DNA from: an uncultured Eubacteriales bacterium
Lineage (GTDB): Bacteria > Bacillota > Clostridia > Oscillospirales > Acutalibacteraceae
Direction of reading: 5' to 3'
Length of the DNA stretch: 64,000 bases
NCBI GenBank assembly: GCA_934462705.1
Contig: CAKSIH010000003.1
Location: 1 to 64,000 of the forward strand
Positions 35,400 through 44,450 of the stretch are shown one piece after another. The position numbers were made by a program, and so were the translations under genes. The notes under the pieces were generated by a model, which was not told where the DNA came from, made no database searches, and was given only the letters and a program-made list of their open reading frames with translations. Position 1 is the stretch's first letter. Every line of letters starts with the position of its first letter.

Positions 35400-36251
35400 A
35401 TGATAAAAGGAAAAACATTTGCAATAATTGGCGGAGACAAACGCCAACTTGAGGCCGCCAAAGGCATTGAAAACGATGGAAATAAAGTTTTTGTTTATGG
35501 ATTCGATTTAACTGAAGTCCCGAATAACTTGGAATGCAAAACACTGGATGATATAACTTTCGACTCTGATTATATAATCTTACCTGTGCCCACCAGCAAA
35601 GATATGGTAACTTTATTTGCTCCTTTTTGCAAAAAAACTATAAAACTTCATGATTTAAAAGATATTTTAGCTTCAAAAAAAGTATTCTGCACATTAGCCG
35701 ATAAATTGGAATCCGTTTTTACAACGTCCACTTTATTGGATTACTCCAAAAGAGAGGAATTTCAAATAAACAATGCTATTCCAACTTCTGAAGGGGCTAT
35801 TTCCATCGCTATGCAAAATACTGACTTTACTATAAATGGTTCTAACATTTTAGTATCCGGATTCGGAAGAATTGGTAAAGTCTTAAGTCTTAGCCTGCGC
35901 GGACTCGGTGCAAACGTTACTGTGAGCGCTAGATCCTCTAAAGATTTGGCTCTTATTAAATCCTTTTACTGTAGACCGATTTTTACATCTGAAATTTCAA
36001 GCTTTGGTCCTTTTGATATAATATTTAACACTATTCCTAGTATTATTTTCGATAAAGCCACTCTTGAAAAGGTCGCTAAAAATTCGCTTGTTATAGACCT
36101 TGCCTCATCTCCCGGAGGCGTTGATTTTGCAGCTTGTGATGAGCTTAATATTAAAGCTATTCACGCCCTAGCTCTGCCGGGAAAAGTAGCTCCTATAACA
36201 GCCGGGGAAAATATTAAAAGTACTATTTATAACATGATAAAGGAGGGCTGA
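35400..36251 (+). CDS. dpaA: Dipicolinate synthase subunit A
   Basis: With DpaB, makes dipicolinic acid, the spore-core calcium chelator, from dihydrodipicolinate-pathway intermediates. The 283 aa start at the ATG at 35400 behind AAGGAGG. Motifs are FAIIGGDKRQLEAAK at the start (first Rossmann) and VSGFGRIGKVLSLSLRGLG (about 150-168, NAD(P)-binding). This gene (spoVFA) shows that the organism forms endospores. It is followed 4 bp later by dpaB. Confidence 0.95.
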   Translation: MIKGKTFAIIGGDKRQLEAAKGIENDGNKVFVYGFDLTEVPNNLECKTLDDITFDSDYIILPVPTSKDMVTLFAPFCKKTIKLHDLKDILASKKVFCTLADKLESVFTTSTLLDYSKREEFQINNAIPTSEGAISIAMQNTDFTINGSNILVSGFGRIGKVLSLSLRGLGANVTVSARSSKDLALIKSFYCRPIFTSEISSFGPFDIIFNTIPSIIFDKATLEKVAKNSLVIDLASSPGGVDFAACDELNIKAIHALALPGKVAPITAGENIKSTIYNMIKEG

Positions 36252-36255
36252 CAGT

Positions 36256-36831
36256 TTGAACCTTCTTAAAATAGGCTTTGCTCTCTGTGGCTCATTTTGT
36301 ACCTTTTCTAAAGCTATACCTCAAATGGAAATCCTCAGTAGTCAAGGGTTTGATATTGTGCCAATCATGTCAAAAACTGCTTACGAAACTGACACTAGGT
36401 TCGGAAACGCTTCCGATATCGTTAGAAAAATCGAAAATATTTGTAACAAAAAGGTAATTCATACCATCAAAGATTCGGAACCTATCGGTCCTAAAAATCT
36501 TACTGATGTTATGGTCGTGGCTCCTTGTACTGGTAACACTCTAAGCAAAATTGCAAATGCTATTACTGATACTTCCGTTACTATGGCTGTGAAATCTCAT
36601 CTTAGATGCCTACGTCCTGTAATTATCGCTCTTGCCACAAATGACGCACTGTCAGCGTCTGCCAAAAACCTTGGGTTCGTTTTAAATACCAAATTTATGT
36701 ATTTTGTTCCTATGTCTCAAGACGATCCTATTGGTAAACCTAATTCATTGGTTGCACATTTTGACCTCATTCCGGATACTATTGAATCCGCTCTGAACGG
36801 CAAACAATTGCAACCCGTTTTCTATAACTAA
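36256..36831 (+). CDS. dpaB: Dipicolinate synthase subunit B
   Basis: Flavoprotein-like second subunit (spoVFB), 191 aa from a TTG start with AAGGAGGG. FALCGSFCTFSKA at the start and VVAPCTGNTLSKIANAITD (about 92-110) are family hallmarks, the latter forming the flavin-type phosphate site. It lies directly after dpaA in one sporulation operon. Confidence 0.95.
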   Translation: MNLLKIGFALCGSFCTFSKAIPQMEILSSQGFDIVPIMSKTAYETDTRFGNASDIVRKIENICNKKVIHTIKDSEPIGPKNLTDVMVVAPCTGNTLSKIANAITDTSVTMAVKSHLRCLRPVIIALATNDALSASAKNLGFVLNTKFMYFVPMSQDDPIGKPNSLVAHFDLIPDTIESALNGKQLQPVFYN

Positions 36832-36839
36832 GCAATTAA

Positions 36840-36885
36840 GGCCCCGGAGTGAGGCGTAAACAAGTTTACGCCTCACTCCGGGGCC
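36840..36885. repeat. 46-bp near-perfect palindrome
   Basis: Two 22-bp arms (36840-36861 and 36864-36885) are exactly complementary around a 2-bp centre. The outer bases are GGCCCCGGAG. It begins 9 bp past the dpaB stop. There is no T run, so it is not an ordinary terminator; it may terminate both strands or form a cruciform. Repeat copy C follows 33 bp later. Confidence 0.9.
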
Positions 36886-36917
36886 GACTTTACTGCTATT
36901 AAGTATCTTAGACGCAC

Positions 36918-37005
36918 GGGGGCCGCAAGGCGCAAGCAAAGCTTGCTAAGAACGGCAAAGCCGTTCTTTCCCGCAGCTAGAAAGCTGCGGGGCCTTGCGG
37001 CCCCC
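36918..37005. repeat. Four-way-junction palindromic element, copy C
   Basis: Closing stem of 14 perfect pairs (36918-36931 with 36992-37005, GGGGGCCGCAAGGC). Arms are GCAAGC-AAA-GCTTGC (36932-36946), AAGAACGGC-AAA-GCCGTTCTT (36948-36968) and CCGCAGCT-AGAA-AGCTGCGG (36971-36990). Same orientation as copy A. It lies 44 bp past the trpS stop in the convergent dpaB/trpS gap. Confidence 0.9.
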
Positions 37006-37048
37006 TGTTTAGCTAAAACCAGAAACTTACCTACAGTTAAGATATCGA

Positions 37049-38050
37049 CTAAACAATAAAGCCTACCTTGCGCTTCACCTTGCTCAAAATCCTATTTGAG
37101 ATAACATAAGCCTCCTGTGCAGCCTTTCTGTATACACCTTCCATATGCTCTTTATCCTTAATAATCTCTGCAAATCTTTCCTGTATTGGAGCCAAATGCT
37201 TAACCACAGCTTCACCGACAGCTTCTTTAAACTCGCCATAGCCTACACCCCTAAACTCACCTTCTGCTTGCTCTATGGTTTTTTCACTTACACAGCTGTA
37301 TATTGTTAACAGATTATTTATTCCATCCTTGCCATCCCTAAAGCAAACTTCTGCTTCCGAATCCGTCACAGCCCTTTTAAATTTTCTCATTATTACATCC
37401 GGAGTATCCAAAACTCCAACCCATGCATTCTCATTTGCATCCGATTTAGACATTTTTTTAGTTGGATCTTGAAGTGACATAATTTTTGCGCCAGCCTTAC
37501 AAATATATGGCTGAGGAACTACGAACGTGGGTGTATATATTGAATTAAAACGTTCTGCTATATCCCGAGTAAGCTCCAAATGCTGCTTTTGATCCGCTCC
37601 AACCGGCACTAAATCCGCATTATACAGCAAAATATCCGCCGCCATAAGGCTAGGGTAAGTAAACAGCCCGCAATTGATATTTTGCGAGTGCTGTTTGGAT
37701 TTATCCTTAAATTGAGTCATTCTGGAAAGTTCACCAAACTGTGTATAACAATTTAAAATCCAAGCAAGCTGTGCGTGCGTGTTAACCTGACTTTGAATAA
37801 AAAACAAGCTTTTTTCAACGTCTATACCGCAAGCCAACAACAGCGCATACGCATTAATTGTATTCTTACGCAAATTTTTCGGTTCTTGCCTAACAGTTAT
37901 TGCGTGTAAATCTGCAAGCGCAAAAATACATTTATAATTATCCTGCATGCCGACCCAATTTTTAAGCGCACCCAAATAATTTCCCAGCGTGATAGTACCG
38001 CTGGGTTGTATTGCACTGAATAACACTTTTTTTTCTGCATTTCCGTTCAT
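37049..38050 (-). CDS. trpS: Tryptophanyl-tRNA synthetase
   Basis: Class I synthetase charging tRNA-Trp, 333 aa from the ATG at 38050 (GAGGGAG upstream). The HIGH-like motif is QPSGTITLGNYLGAL (about 12-26) and the KMSKS loop is KKMSKSDANE (about 196-205). GADQKQHLELTRDIA is also characteristic. It is the last gene of the run crtO-like, rsmE, lipoprotein, trpS; no T-box or trp attenuator is visible before it. Confidence 0.96.
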   Translation of the reverse strand: MNGNAEKKVLFSAIQPSGTITLGNYLGALKNWVGMQDNYKCIFALADLHAITVRQEPKNLRKNTINAYALLLACGIDVEKSLFFIQSQVNTHAQLAWILNCYTQFGELSRMTQFKDKSKQHSQNINCGLFTYPSLMAADILLYNADLVPVGADQKQHLELTRDIAERFNSIYTPTFVVPQPYICKAGAKIMSLQDPTKKMSKSDANENAWVGVLDTPDVIMRKFKRAVTDSEAEVCFRDGKDGINNLLTIYSCVSEKTIEQAEGEFRGVGYGEFKEAVGEAVVKHLAPIQERFAEIIKDKEHMEGVYRKAAQEAYVISNRILSKVKRKVGFIV

Positions 38051-38083
38051 AAAATCAACTCCCTCACACATATTTATCTGGAC

Positions 38084-38587
38084 TTATTCATTTTCCTTAA
38101 ACGATTCAAATCCTTGTTTGACTGTATTTTCTCTCTCATTTTTATTTTCTCTACTAGAATTATCAGTGTATATCATTATATACTTTCCGTTCTTAGAAAT
38201 TACAGCCTGAACTTCCTCATCCAGTATCACAAAAGAGCCCTTCTCCTTAATAGAGTCCAAGGTATCCTTGGCAGTGCTGTTAAGGTTTGATAAATCAAAC
38301 TCATAAAGCTCGGTTATTATTCCTGCAAAGTCATATCTGTAGCCCTCTTTTGCGCCTATAAAACTCGCAGACATTGTTCTGGGTTCACCTTTTATGTATT
38401 TCCTATCTTTCATGAATCCTTGCAGACCGGATATATTATTCTCATAACTTTCGTCAATTACTTCCTGGCTTTCGCTTGGAATCGAAACATCCTCATTGTT
38501 TGCGTTGTTGTTTGAACAACCCGAAAATAAAACTGCTCCACACAAAAGTAGCATACTTACAAATATTGATATCAATTTTTTACTCAT
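38084..38587 (-). CDS. Putative lipoprotein, unknown function
   Basis: 167 aa with a lipoprotein signal peptide; the lipobox is LFSGCS, lipidated Cys about residue 24. The mature part starts with a Asn/Ser/Glu-rich spacer, followed by a mixed alpha/beta domain with several Tyr and a charged C-terminal tail. I recognise no family. It sits between rsmE and trpS with short gaps, so it is probably co-transcribed. Confidence 0.8.
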   Translation of the reverse strand: MSKKLISIFVSMLLLCGAVLFSGCSNNNANNEDVSIPSESQEVIDESYENNISGLQGFMKDRKYIKGEPRTMSASFIGAKEGYRYDFAGIITELYEFDLSNLNSTAKDTLDSIKEKGSFVILDEEVQAVISKNGKYIMIYTDNSSRENKNERENTVKQGFESFKENE

Positions 38588-38614
38588 TTTTATTTCTCCA
38601 TTCTAAACTTATTT

Positions 38615-39331
38615 TTATTCTCCACTTTGATACAAAGTCAGAGTCACTGCAGCAATTGCAGCAGTCTCTGTCCTCAATATTCTTGGTCCAAAGCTTGCCT
38701 TTCTTGCTCCTAATCCCGTTAGGTACTCTATCTCCTCTGTCTCAAATCCACCTTCAGGGCCTACAAATACCGCAATATTCCTAGGTTTAGCCGTTAATAT
38801 TTCAGAAAGCCTATCTCCGCCACACTCGTAAAAGACTATACTTTCATCGTAACTAGACAAACTGCATATATTCTTTATATTAACCGCTTCTAAAACCTCT
38901 GGCACTATACCCCTTCCCGACTGTTTCGCTGCTTCTTTTGATATTTTTCGCCATCGTTCAATTTTCCTTCCCATAGCTCCATTATTCGGCCTCGATACAC
39001 ATCTTGATGTCATTAGTGGCACTATTTTATATACCCCTATTTCAACACACTTTTGTACTATAAGCTCCATTTTGTCCAGCTTTGGTATGCTTTGATACAA
39101 TGTAATTTTCGTTTCTGGTTCCGAAATATTGGGCCTTTTTTCTTTTACTGCCAAATGAACTTCATCTGCAACTATTTTATCTATAATGCAAAAATAATCA
39201 AAATTATCACCCGAACAAAGAGTAATCTCCTCACCCGGCTTCATTCTTAGTGACTTTATTATATGCGCAGTATCATTTCCACTAAGCACATGGAACTTTT
39301 CTTTTACTTCATCTACAAAAAACCTTGGCAT
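38615..39331 (-). CDS. rsmE: 16S rRNA (uracil-1498-N3)-methyltransferase
   Basis: SPOUT-class methyltransferase that modifies U1498 in the decoding region of 16S rRNA. It is 238 aa: an N-terminal PUA-like domain (MPRFFVDE, HIIKSLRMKPGE) and a C-terminal knotted domain with VFVGPEGGFETEEI (about 193-206) and FGPRILRTETAAI (about 217-229), which bind SAM. RBS GGAGGAAAA. Confidence 0.95.
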   Translation of the reverse strand: MPRFFVDEVKEKFHVLSGNDTAHIIKSLRMKPGEEITLCSGDNFDYFCIIDKIVADEVHLAVKEKRPNISEPETKITLYQSIPKLDKMELIVQKCVEIGVYKIVPLMTSRCVSRPNNGAMGRKIERWRKISKEAAKQSGRGIVPEVLEAVNIKNICSLSSYDESIVFYECGGDRLSEILTAKPRNIAVFVGPEGGFETEEIEYLTGLGARKASFGPRILRTETAAIAAVTLTLYQSGE

Positions 39332-39352
39332 TGTTTTCCTCCAATATTTACT

Positions 39353-39862
39353 TTAAACCGGTATTTTAGGTGCTTTATGCTTAACCTGATTTTCTTTTTC
39401 ATTTCTTAGTTTTTTTCGTATTCTTTGCAACCTAAACCGATTATACCTTTGAATAGATACCACCAAAAAGCTAAATACTACCACTATTGCGGATATAATT
39501 ATACCAGTTAGCGGTTTATTTAGCAAAAGCAACGGTATTATTACTAACGGATACAACGAATGTGCCCATTCGGCCCGGCAGGTTTCTAAAATAAACCTGT
39601 CTATATATTTTAAATCAAGCTGTAATTTTCCAAAGTGTTCCTTAGAAAATCCGCCTTTCGTAACGTATTGCGGTATTAAATCTTTCCATTTGTTAATTTT
39701 CAAAACTTTGCTATACCACCCTCCATTTTTCTCCCATTTACAAGGTTGATACCTACTTTTATTTTCATCAAAATTTTTGCCATCTACCACCTTACAAAAA
39801 ATGCAAACTATTGCGCCCCATAAGATTACCAGCGCTAAGTTCATGAACAATGTAAAAAACAT
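39353..39862 (-). CDS. CrtO-like glycosyl acyltransferase family membrane protein
   Basis: 169 aa with an N-terminal membrane segment (about 4-22) and two more near 100-140. The segments WYSKVLKINKWKDLIP (about 49-64) and RFILETCRAEWAH (about 89-101) match what I recall of CrtO, the acyltransferase completing staphyloxanthin in Staphylococcus aureus. No carotenoid genes are present here, and CrtO-like proteins occur widely in Clostridia, so the acceptor is probably a different glycolipid. The family assignment is from memory of motifs. Confidence 0.65.
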   Translation of the reverse strand: MFFTLFMNLALVILWGAIVCIFCKVVDGKNFDENKSRYQPCKWEKNGGWYSKVLKINKWKDLIPQYVTKGGFSKEHFGKLQLDLKYIDRFILETCRAEWAHSLYPLVIIPLLLLNKPLTGIIISAIVVVFSFLVVSIQRYNRFRLQRIRKKLRNEKENQVKHKAPKIPV

Positions 39863-39927
39863 TTGTTTTCACCCTTCTTTTGTTTTTTATTATTCTCAAA
39901 ACAAACATCATTATTTTTATATTTAAA

Positions 39928-39956
39928 TTGACATAATTTGTCGATAACCTTAAAAT
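39928..39956 (+). promoter_or_regulatory. Promoter of pncC-malQ-glgP
   Basis: Consensus TTGACA (39928-39933), 17 bp, TAAAAT (39951-39956), 39 bp before the ATG at 39995. Confidence 0.7.
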
Positions 39957-39994
39957 AAATATATTAAGCAAAATAAATTCTATAGGAGAAAATT

Positions 39995-40498
39995 ATGTTA
40001 AATTATATAAATAAAAATTTTGCATATAATCTCATAAGAGAATTATATCAAAAAAGTTTAAAAATTTCCACTGCGGAAAGTTGCACTGGAGGATTGGTTT
40101 CCAAAATTATAACCGATGTTCCAGGTGCATCGGGAGTGTTTGAATGCGGTATTTGCTCTTACTCTGATGAAATAAAACAAAAAATACTTAATGTAAAAAA
40201 AGAAACTTTAAGTGAATTTACCGCAGTTTCTGGGCAAACAGCAATTGAAATGGCAGATGGAGTAAGAAATTCATCAAACTCCGATATTGCAATTTCAACC
40301 ACCGGGTTTGCAGGACCCAATTTTGACGGATGCACTGACCCCGTCGGGTTGGTTTTCATTGGTCTTAGTCATAAGAGCGGCAGTAAATTTATTAAACTTG
40401 AGCTTAATCGTGGAATTCAAAACGATCGGGACTTTATTAGAGAAAAAGCCGCAAGTGAAGCCATATTATTGGCACTAAAATTTGTAAAAAATTTATAA
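39995..40498 (+). CDS. pncC: CinA C-terminal family / nicotinamide-nucleotide amidohydrolase
   Basis: 167 aa, consisting only of the CinA C-terminal domain. Such proteins deamidate NMN to nicotinate mononucleotide, recycling the NMN released by DNA ligase. Family motifs are STAESCTGGLVSKIITD (about 27-43), GICSYSDEIKQ and ISTTGFAGPNFDG (about 99-111). The N-terminal pyrophosphatase domain of full CinA is absent, which is normal for PncC. It precedes malQ by about 40 bp. Confidence 0.9.
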   Translation: MLNYINKNFAYNLIRELYQKSLKISTAESCTGGLVSKIITDVPGASGVFECGICSYSDEIKQKILNVKKETLSEFTAVSGQTAIEMADGVRNSSNSDIAISTTGFAGPNFDGCTDPVGLVFIGLSHKSGSKFIKLELNRGIQNDRDFIREKAASEAILLALKFVKNL

Positions 40499-40538
40499 TC
40501 AAGTAACCATGACTAAATTATAACATTTGGAGGTTTTT

Positions 40539-42020
40539 ATGGCAAGAGGAGCAGGCATTTTAATGCATATTACATCACTTCCAAGCAAATATGGAATTGG
40601 AACCATAGGAAAAAGCGCCTTTGAATTTGTAGATTTTTTAAAAAAATCAGGTCAAAAATATTGGCAAATACTTCCTGTTGGGCCCACAGGCTTTGGAGAC
40701 TCCCCCTACCAATCCCTTTCAATTTATGCTGGAAACGCCTATCTTATTGATCTTGAGTTTCTTTGTGAAGATGGCTTGCTTACAAAAGCTGAGTGCGAAA
40801 GTGTGGACTTTGGCAATAACCCGGATTTCGTAGATTATGAAAAAATTTATAACAACAGGTTTGAAATTTTAAAAAAGGCCTATAATCGTTATAAAGAGCG
40901 CGATCAGAAGGATTTTGATGATTTTAAAGAAAGAAACAATCATTGGCTTTTTAACTACGCCTTGTATATGGCAATAAAAAAACATTTTAACATGTTACCA
41001 TGGAACCTTTGGCCTGATAGATTAATTAAAAACCGTGACGCTGTCAGCATTCAAAATTATGCTAATAAGCTTTACAATGATATAGTTTGCTTTATGTTTA
41101 TTCAATTTGTTTTTTATTCACAGTGGAAAACACTAAAAAAATATGCAAACTCGCTTGGAATAAAAATTATCGGAGACATGCCTATATATGTAGGCATGGA
41201 CAGCGCTGATACGTGGGTTAACCCCGAAATATTCAGTTTTGATGAAAATTTAAACCCTATAAATGTTGCCGGTTGCCCACCTGATAATTTCTCTCCTAAA
41301 GGGCAATTATGGGGAAATCCACTTTACAACTGGAATTATTTAAAGGAGTCTGGTTATACATGGTGGATAAATCGAGTCAAAAGCGCATCAGAACTTTTCG
41401 ATATCATTCGAATTGACCATTTTAGAGGCTTTGATTCTTACTATTCCATTCCTTATGGCGCCGATGATGCCGTAAATGGAGAATGGATTATTGGTCCAGG
41501 AATTGATTTGTTTAATTCTATAAAAGAAAAACTTGGAGACGTTGATATTATAGCAGAGGATTTAGGATTCTTAACTGACAGCGTTAAAACTTTGCTTAAA
41601 GATACAAATTACCCTGGCATGAAAATTCTCCAGTTTGCCTTTGACTCCGATGAAAACAATGAATCTTTACCTCACAACTACACCCAAAATAGCGTTGTTT
41701 ATACCGGCACTCACGATAACAGCACAATTGTTGGGTGGTATAATAATGCTTCTGAAAAAGAAAAAAAATTCGCCTCTAACTACGCTGTTTTAAACGAACT
41801 TGAAGGACTAAACTGGGGAATGATTAGGCTTGCTTACTCAAGTGTGTGTGACTTTGCTATTATTCCTTTTCAAGACTTTTTAGGGCTTGATGACCATGCT
41901 AGGATGAATATCCCGGCGACTATTGGTCAAAACTGGAAGTGGAGGGCTCGCAAGGAGTATTTTAACAACGAGTTGTCTAAAAAAATTAAGGGACTTACAA
42001 AACTTTATGGAAGGCTGTGA
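40539..42020 (+). CDS. malQ: 4-alpha-glucanotransferase
   Basis: GH77 amylomaltase that disproportionates malto-oligosaccharides. It is 493 aa from the ATG at 40539 behind TTTGGAGG. Motifs are RGAGILMHITSLPSKYGIG at the start, a WVNPEIF region, RIDHFRGFDSYY (about 288-299, nucleophile Asp), IIAEDLGFL (about 340-348, acid/base Glu) and YTGTHDNSTIVGW (about 388-400, third carboxylate). It works with GlgP next door: MalQ lengthens chains that GlgP then phosphorolyses. Confidence 0.96.
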   Translation: MARGAGILMHITSLPSKYGIGTIGKSAFEFVDFLKKSGQKYWQILPVGPTGFGDSPYQSLSIYAGNAYLIDLEFLCEDGLLTKAECESVDFGNNPDFVDYEKIYNNRFEILKKAYNRYKERDQKDFDDFKERNNHWLFNYALYMAIKKHFNMLPWNLWPDRLIKNRDAVSIQNYANKLYNDIVCFMFIQFVFYSQWKTLKKYANSLGIKIIGDMPIYVGMDSADTWVNPEIFSFDENLNPINVAGCPPDNFSPKGQLWGNPLYNWNYLKESGYTWWINRVKSASELFDIIRIDHFRGFDSYYSIPYGADDAVNGEWIIGPGIDLFNSIKEKLGDVDIIAEDLGFLTDSVKTLLKDTNYPGMKILQFAFDSDENNESLPHNYTQNSVVYTGTHDNSTIVGWYNNASEKEKKFASNYAVLNELEGLNWGMIRLAYSSVCDFAIIPFQDFLGLDDHARMNIPATIGQNWKWRARKEYFNNELSKKIKGLTKLYGRL

Positions 42021-42030
42021 ATTAAATCAA

Positions 42031-44436
42031 ATGAATAAATTATTGTCTAAAATAGATCTGATGTCTGAAAGCGATTATTTTAAAAACTTTTCGGAGCTTA
42101 ATGTTTATGAAATGCACAATGTTATTTCAAAGGCAATTATGAGCGCCATTTATCCTAAATGGAAAAAATCAATTGAAAACTCCGAAAAAAACAAAAAAGC
42201 CTTCTACTTTTCGGCAGAGTTTTTAATGGGAAGACTTATATATAATAATTTGTTTTCACTTGGAATCCTCAACAACTTTCAAGCGGAACTAAAATCCAGA
42301 GGATATGATATAAATATGTTTGAAGCGATTGATGACGCTGCCTTAGGAAATGGCGGGCTTGGCAGGCTTGCGGCTTGCTTTTTGGAATCTTCTGCTACAC
42401 ATGATATTCCGCTTTATGGATACGGCATAAGATATAAATACGGGCTTTTCAAACAGAACATTATTGACGGTTTCCAAATTGAACAAGCCGATAATTGGCA
42501 AAAATACGGTGATCCTTGGTCACTTAGGAATGATAGCGACACCGTTGAGGTAGAATTTGCAGATATGACTGTTTTAGCGGTTCCTTATGACATGCCAATA
42601 ATCGGATATAAGAGTGATACCATAAACACACTACGTTTATGGCAAAGCGAAGCCTTTAGCGATTTTGATTTTGAGAAATTTAATAATCAGGATTACCTTG
42701 ATGCAATTGCGCAAAAAAGCGAAGCTGAAGATATATCAATGGTTCTTTACCCCAATGACAGTACAACCGCAGGTAAAATACTTCGCCTTAGGCAGCAATA
42801 CTTTTTTACCAGTGCGTCACTGCAGGATATAATTCGAAAATATAAAAACATTCACGGCGATGATTTTGCACATTTTCCTGATCTATATGCCATTCAACTC
42901 AACGATACTCATCCGGTAATTGCCATTCCGGAAATGATTCGCCTTTTGCAGCTTGAGGGTATTCCTTTTAACATTGCATTTGAGATATGTCAAAAAGTTT
43001 TTTCATACACTAATCACACCGTTATGGCCGAAGCTCTTGAAACATGGGACACCGGTCTTGTTCAAAGCATTTTGCCAGATATCTATGAAATTATTTTGAA
43101 AATAAACGAACAGCTCATACGCGAACTCACTGCACGAGGGTTAAATCGTGTTTCCAGGACAATTTTTCAAACTGAAAATTTAAATCAGCTTGTCACAAAA
43201 ACTAAGCTTGATGACATGAAAATTATTGACGACGGGAAAATTCACATGGCAAGGCTTGCGGTTTACGTTTGCGGCAAAACCAATGGTGTAGCCGCAATTC
43301 ATACGGAAATTATTAAAAGTGAAGTCTTTAAAGATTTTTACGAAGTTTATCCGCAAAGGTTTCAAAATATAACCAATGGCATTACCCCAAGACGCTGGCT
43401 TGGCCTTTGTAACCCCGAACTAGCATCGTTTGTCACTAAATTTATTGGGGACGGGTGGCTCAAGGATTTAATGGAAATTAAAAAGCTTAAAACTTTTATT
43501 AATGACAACACTGTGATTCAAAATTTCAATGAAATTAAACATCAAAAAAAGGTTCAGCTTTCAAAATATATTCATGAAATTACCGGAGAAGATGTGAACC
43601 CAAACTTTATATTCGACATTCAAGTTAAAAGATTGCATGAATATAAGCGCCAACTTATGAATGCATTTTCTATTTTAGATATTTACTTTAAAATAAAAAA
43701 AGGCAGAATCAATAATTTTAATCCCACCGCCTTTATATTTGCAGCAAAGGCTGCTCCAGGATATAAGCGTGCTAAAACCATTATTAAATATATAAATGAA
43801 GTTGCAAAGCTTGTAAATAACGACCCTGAAGTTAATAACCTTATGAAGGTTGTGTTTTTACCTAATTATAATGTTTCAATGGCCGAAAAGCTTATTCCGG
43901 CTTGCGACATTTCAGAACAAATTTCCACGGCTGGAACTGAAGCTTCCGGCACAGGAAACATGAAATTTATGCTAAACGGAAGCGTCACTTTAGGTACATT
44001 CGACGGTGCTAACATTGAGATTGTGGAGCAAGCTGGCCTTGATAATAATTATATTTTTGGCGCTAAAGTTGATGAATTTAAAAATATAAAAAATTCTTAC
44101 ATTCCAAAACGAATTTATGACACAAATTCTGATATCCGTAACGTTCTAAATACCTTAATTGACGCTACCTTTAAAGAGGAAAATAGCGAAAACAAATGTG
44201 ATTTTAAAGATATTTTCGACTCACTAATCAGAAAAAATTCTCTTGAACCTTCAGACAAATATTTCTTGCTCTACGACTTGCCTTATTACGTTGATTGTAA
44301 GCTCAAGGCTAATAGGGATTATAAAAACCGCATTGAGTTTGGGCGAAAATGCTTAAATAATGTAGCATCTGCCGGAACTTTTTCTAGCGACAGAGCTGTC
44401 AAGCAATATGCTAAAGATATTTGGAAACTTACGTAA
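42031..44436 (+). CDS. glgP: Glycogen/maltodextrin phosphorylase
   Basis: GT35 enzyme releasing glucose-1-phosphate from alpha-glucans. From the ATG at 42031 it is 801 aa; an ATG at 42007 inside malQ is possible, neither having a textbook RBS, so translation is probably coupled to malQ. Motifs are AFYFSAEFLMGR near the start, ALGNGGLGRLAACF, and the pyridoxal phosphate site EASGTGNMKFMLNGS with its Lys (about residue 640). The length is that of the bacterial maltodextrin type without the regulatory N-terminus of animal enzymes. Confidence 0.95.
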   Translation: MNKLLSKIDLMSESDYFKNFSELNVYEMHNVISKAIMSAIYPKWKKSIENSEKNKKAFYFSAEFLMGRLIYNNLFSLGILNNFQAELKSRGYDINMFEAIDDAALGNGGLGRLAACFLESSATHDIPLYGYGIRYKYGLFKQNIIDGFQIEQADNWQKYGDPWSLRNDSDTVEVEFADMTVLAVPYDMPIIGYKSDTINTLRLWQSEAFSDFDFEKFNNQDYLDAIAQKSEAEDISMVLYPNDSTTAGKILRLRQQYFFTSASLQDIIRKYKNIHGDDFAHFPDLYAIQLNDTHPVIAIPEMIRLLQLEGIPFNIAFEICQKVFSYTNHTVMAEALETWDTGLVQSILPDIYEIILKINEQLIRELTARGLNRVSRTIFQTENLNQLVTKTKLDDMKIIDDGKIHMARLAVYVCGKTNGVAAIHTEIIKSEVFKDFYEVYPQRFQNITNGITPRRWLGLCNPELASFVTKFIGDGWLKDLMEIKKLKTFINDNTVIQNFNEIKHQKKVQLSKYIHEITGEDVNPNFIFDIQVKRLHEYKRQLMNAFSILDIYFKIKKGRINNFNPTAFIFAAKAAPGYKRAKTIIKYINEVAKLVNNDPEVNNLMKVVFLPNYNVSMAEKLIPACDISEQISTAGTEASGTGNMKFMLNGSVTLGTFDGANIEIVEQAGLDNNYIFGAKVDEFKNIKNSYIPKRIYDTNSDIRNVLNTLIDATFKEENSENKCDFKDIFDSLIRKNSLEPSDKYFLLYDLPYYVDCKLKANRDYKNRIEFGRKCLNNVASAGTFSSDRAVKQYAKDIWKLT

Positions 44437-44450
44437 GCAATAGCACAAGG

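Noticed and set aside
41923..42030. N-terminal extension of glgP overlapping malQ by about 100 bp
   Set aside because: The extra residues are out-of-frame malQ sequence without similarity to phosphorylases; starts at 42007 or 42031 fit better.
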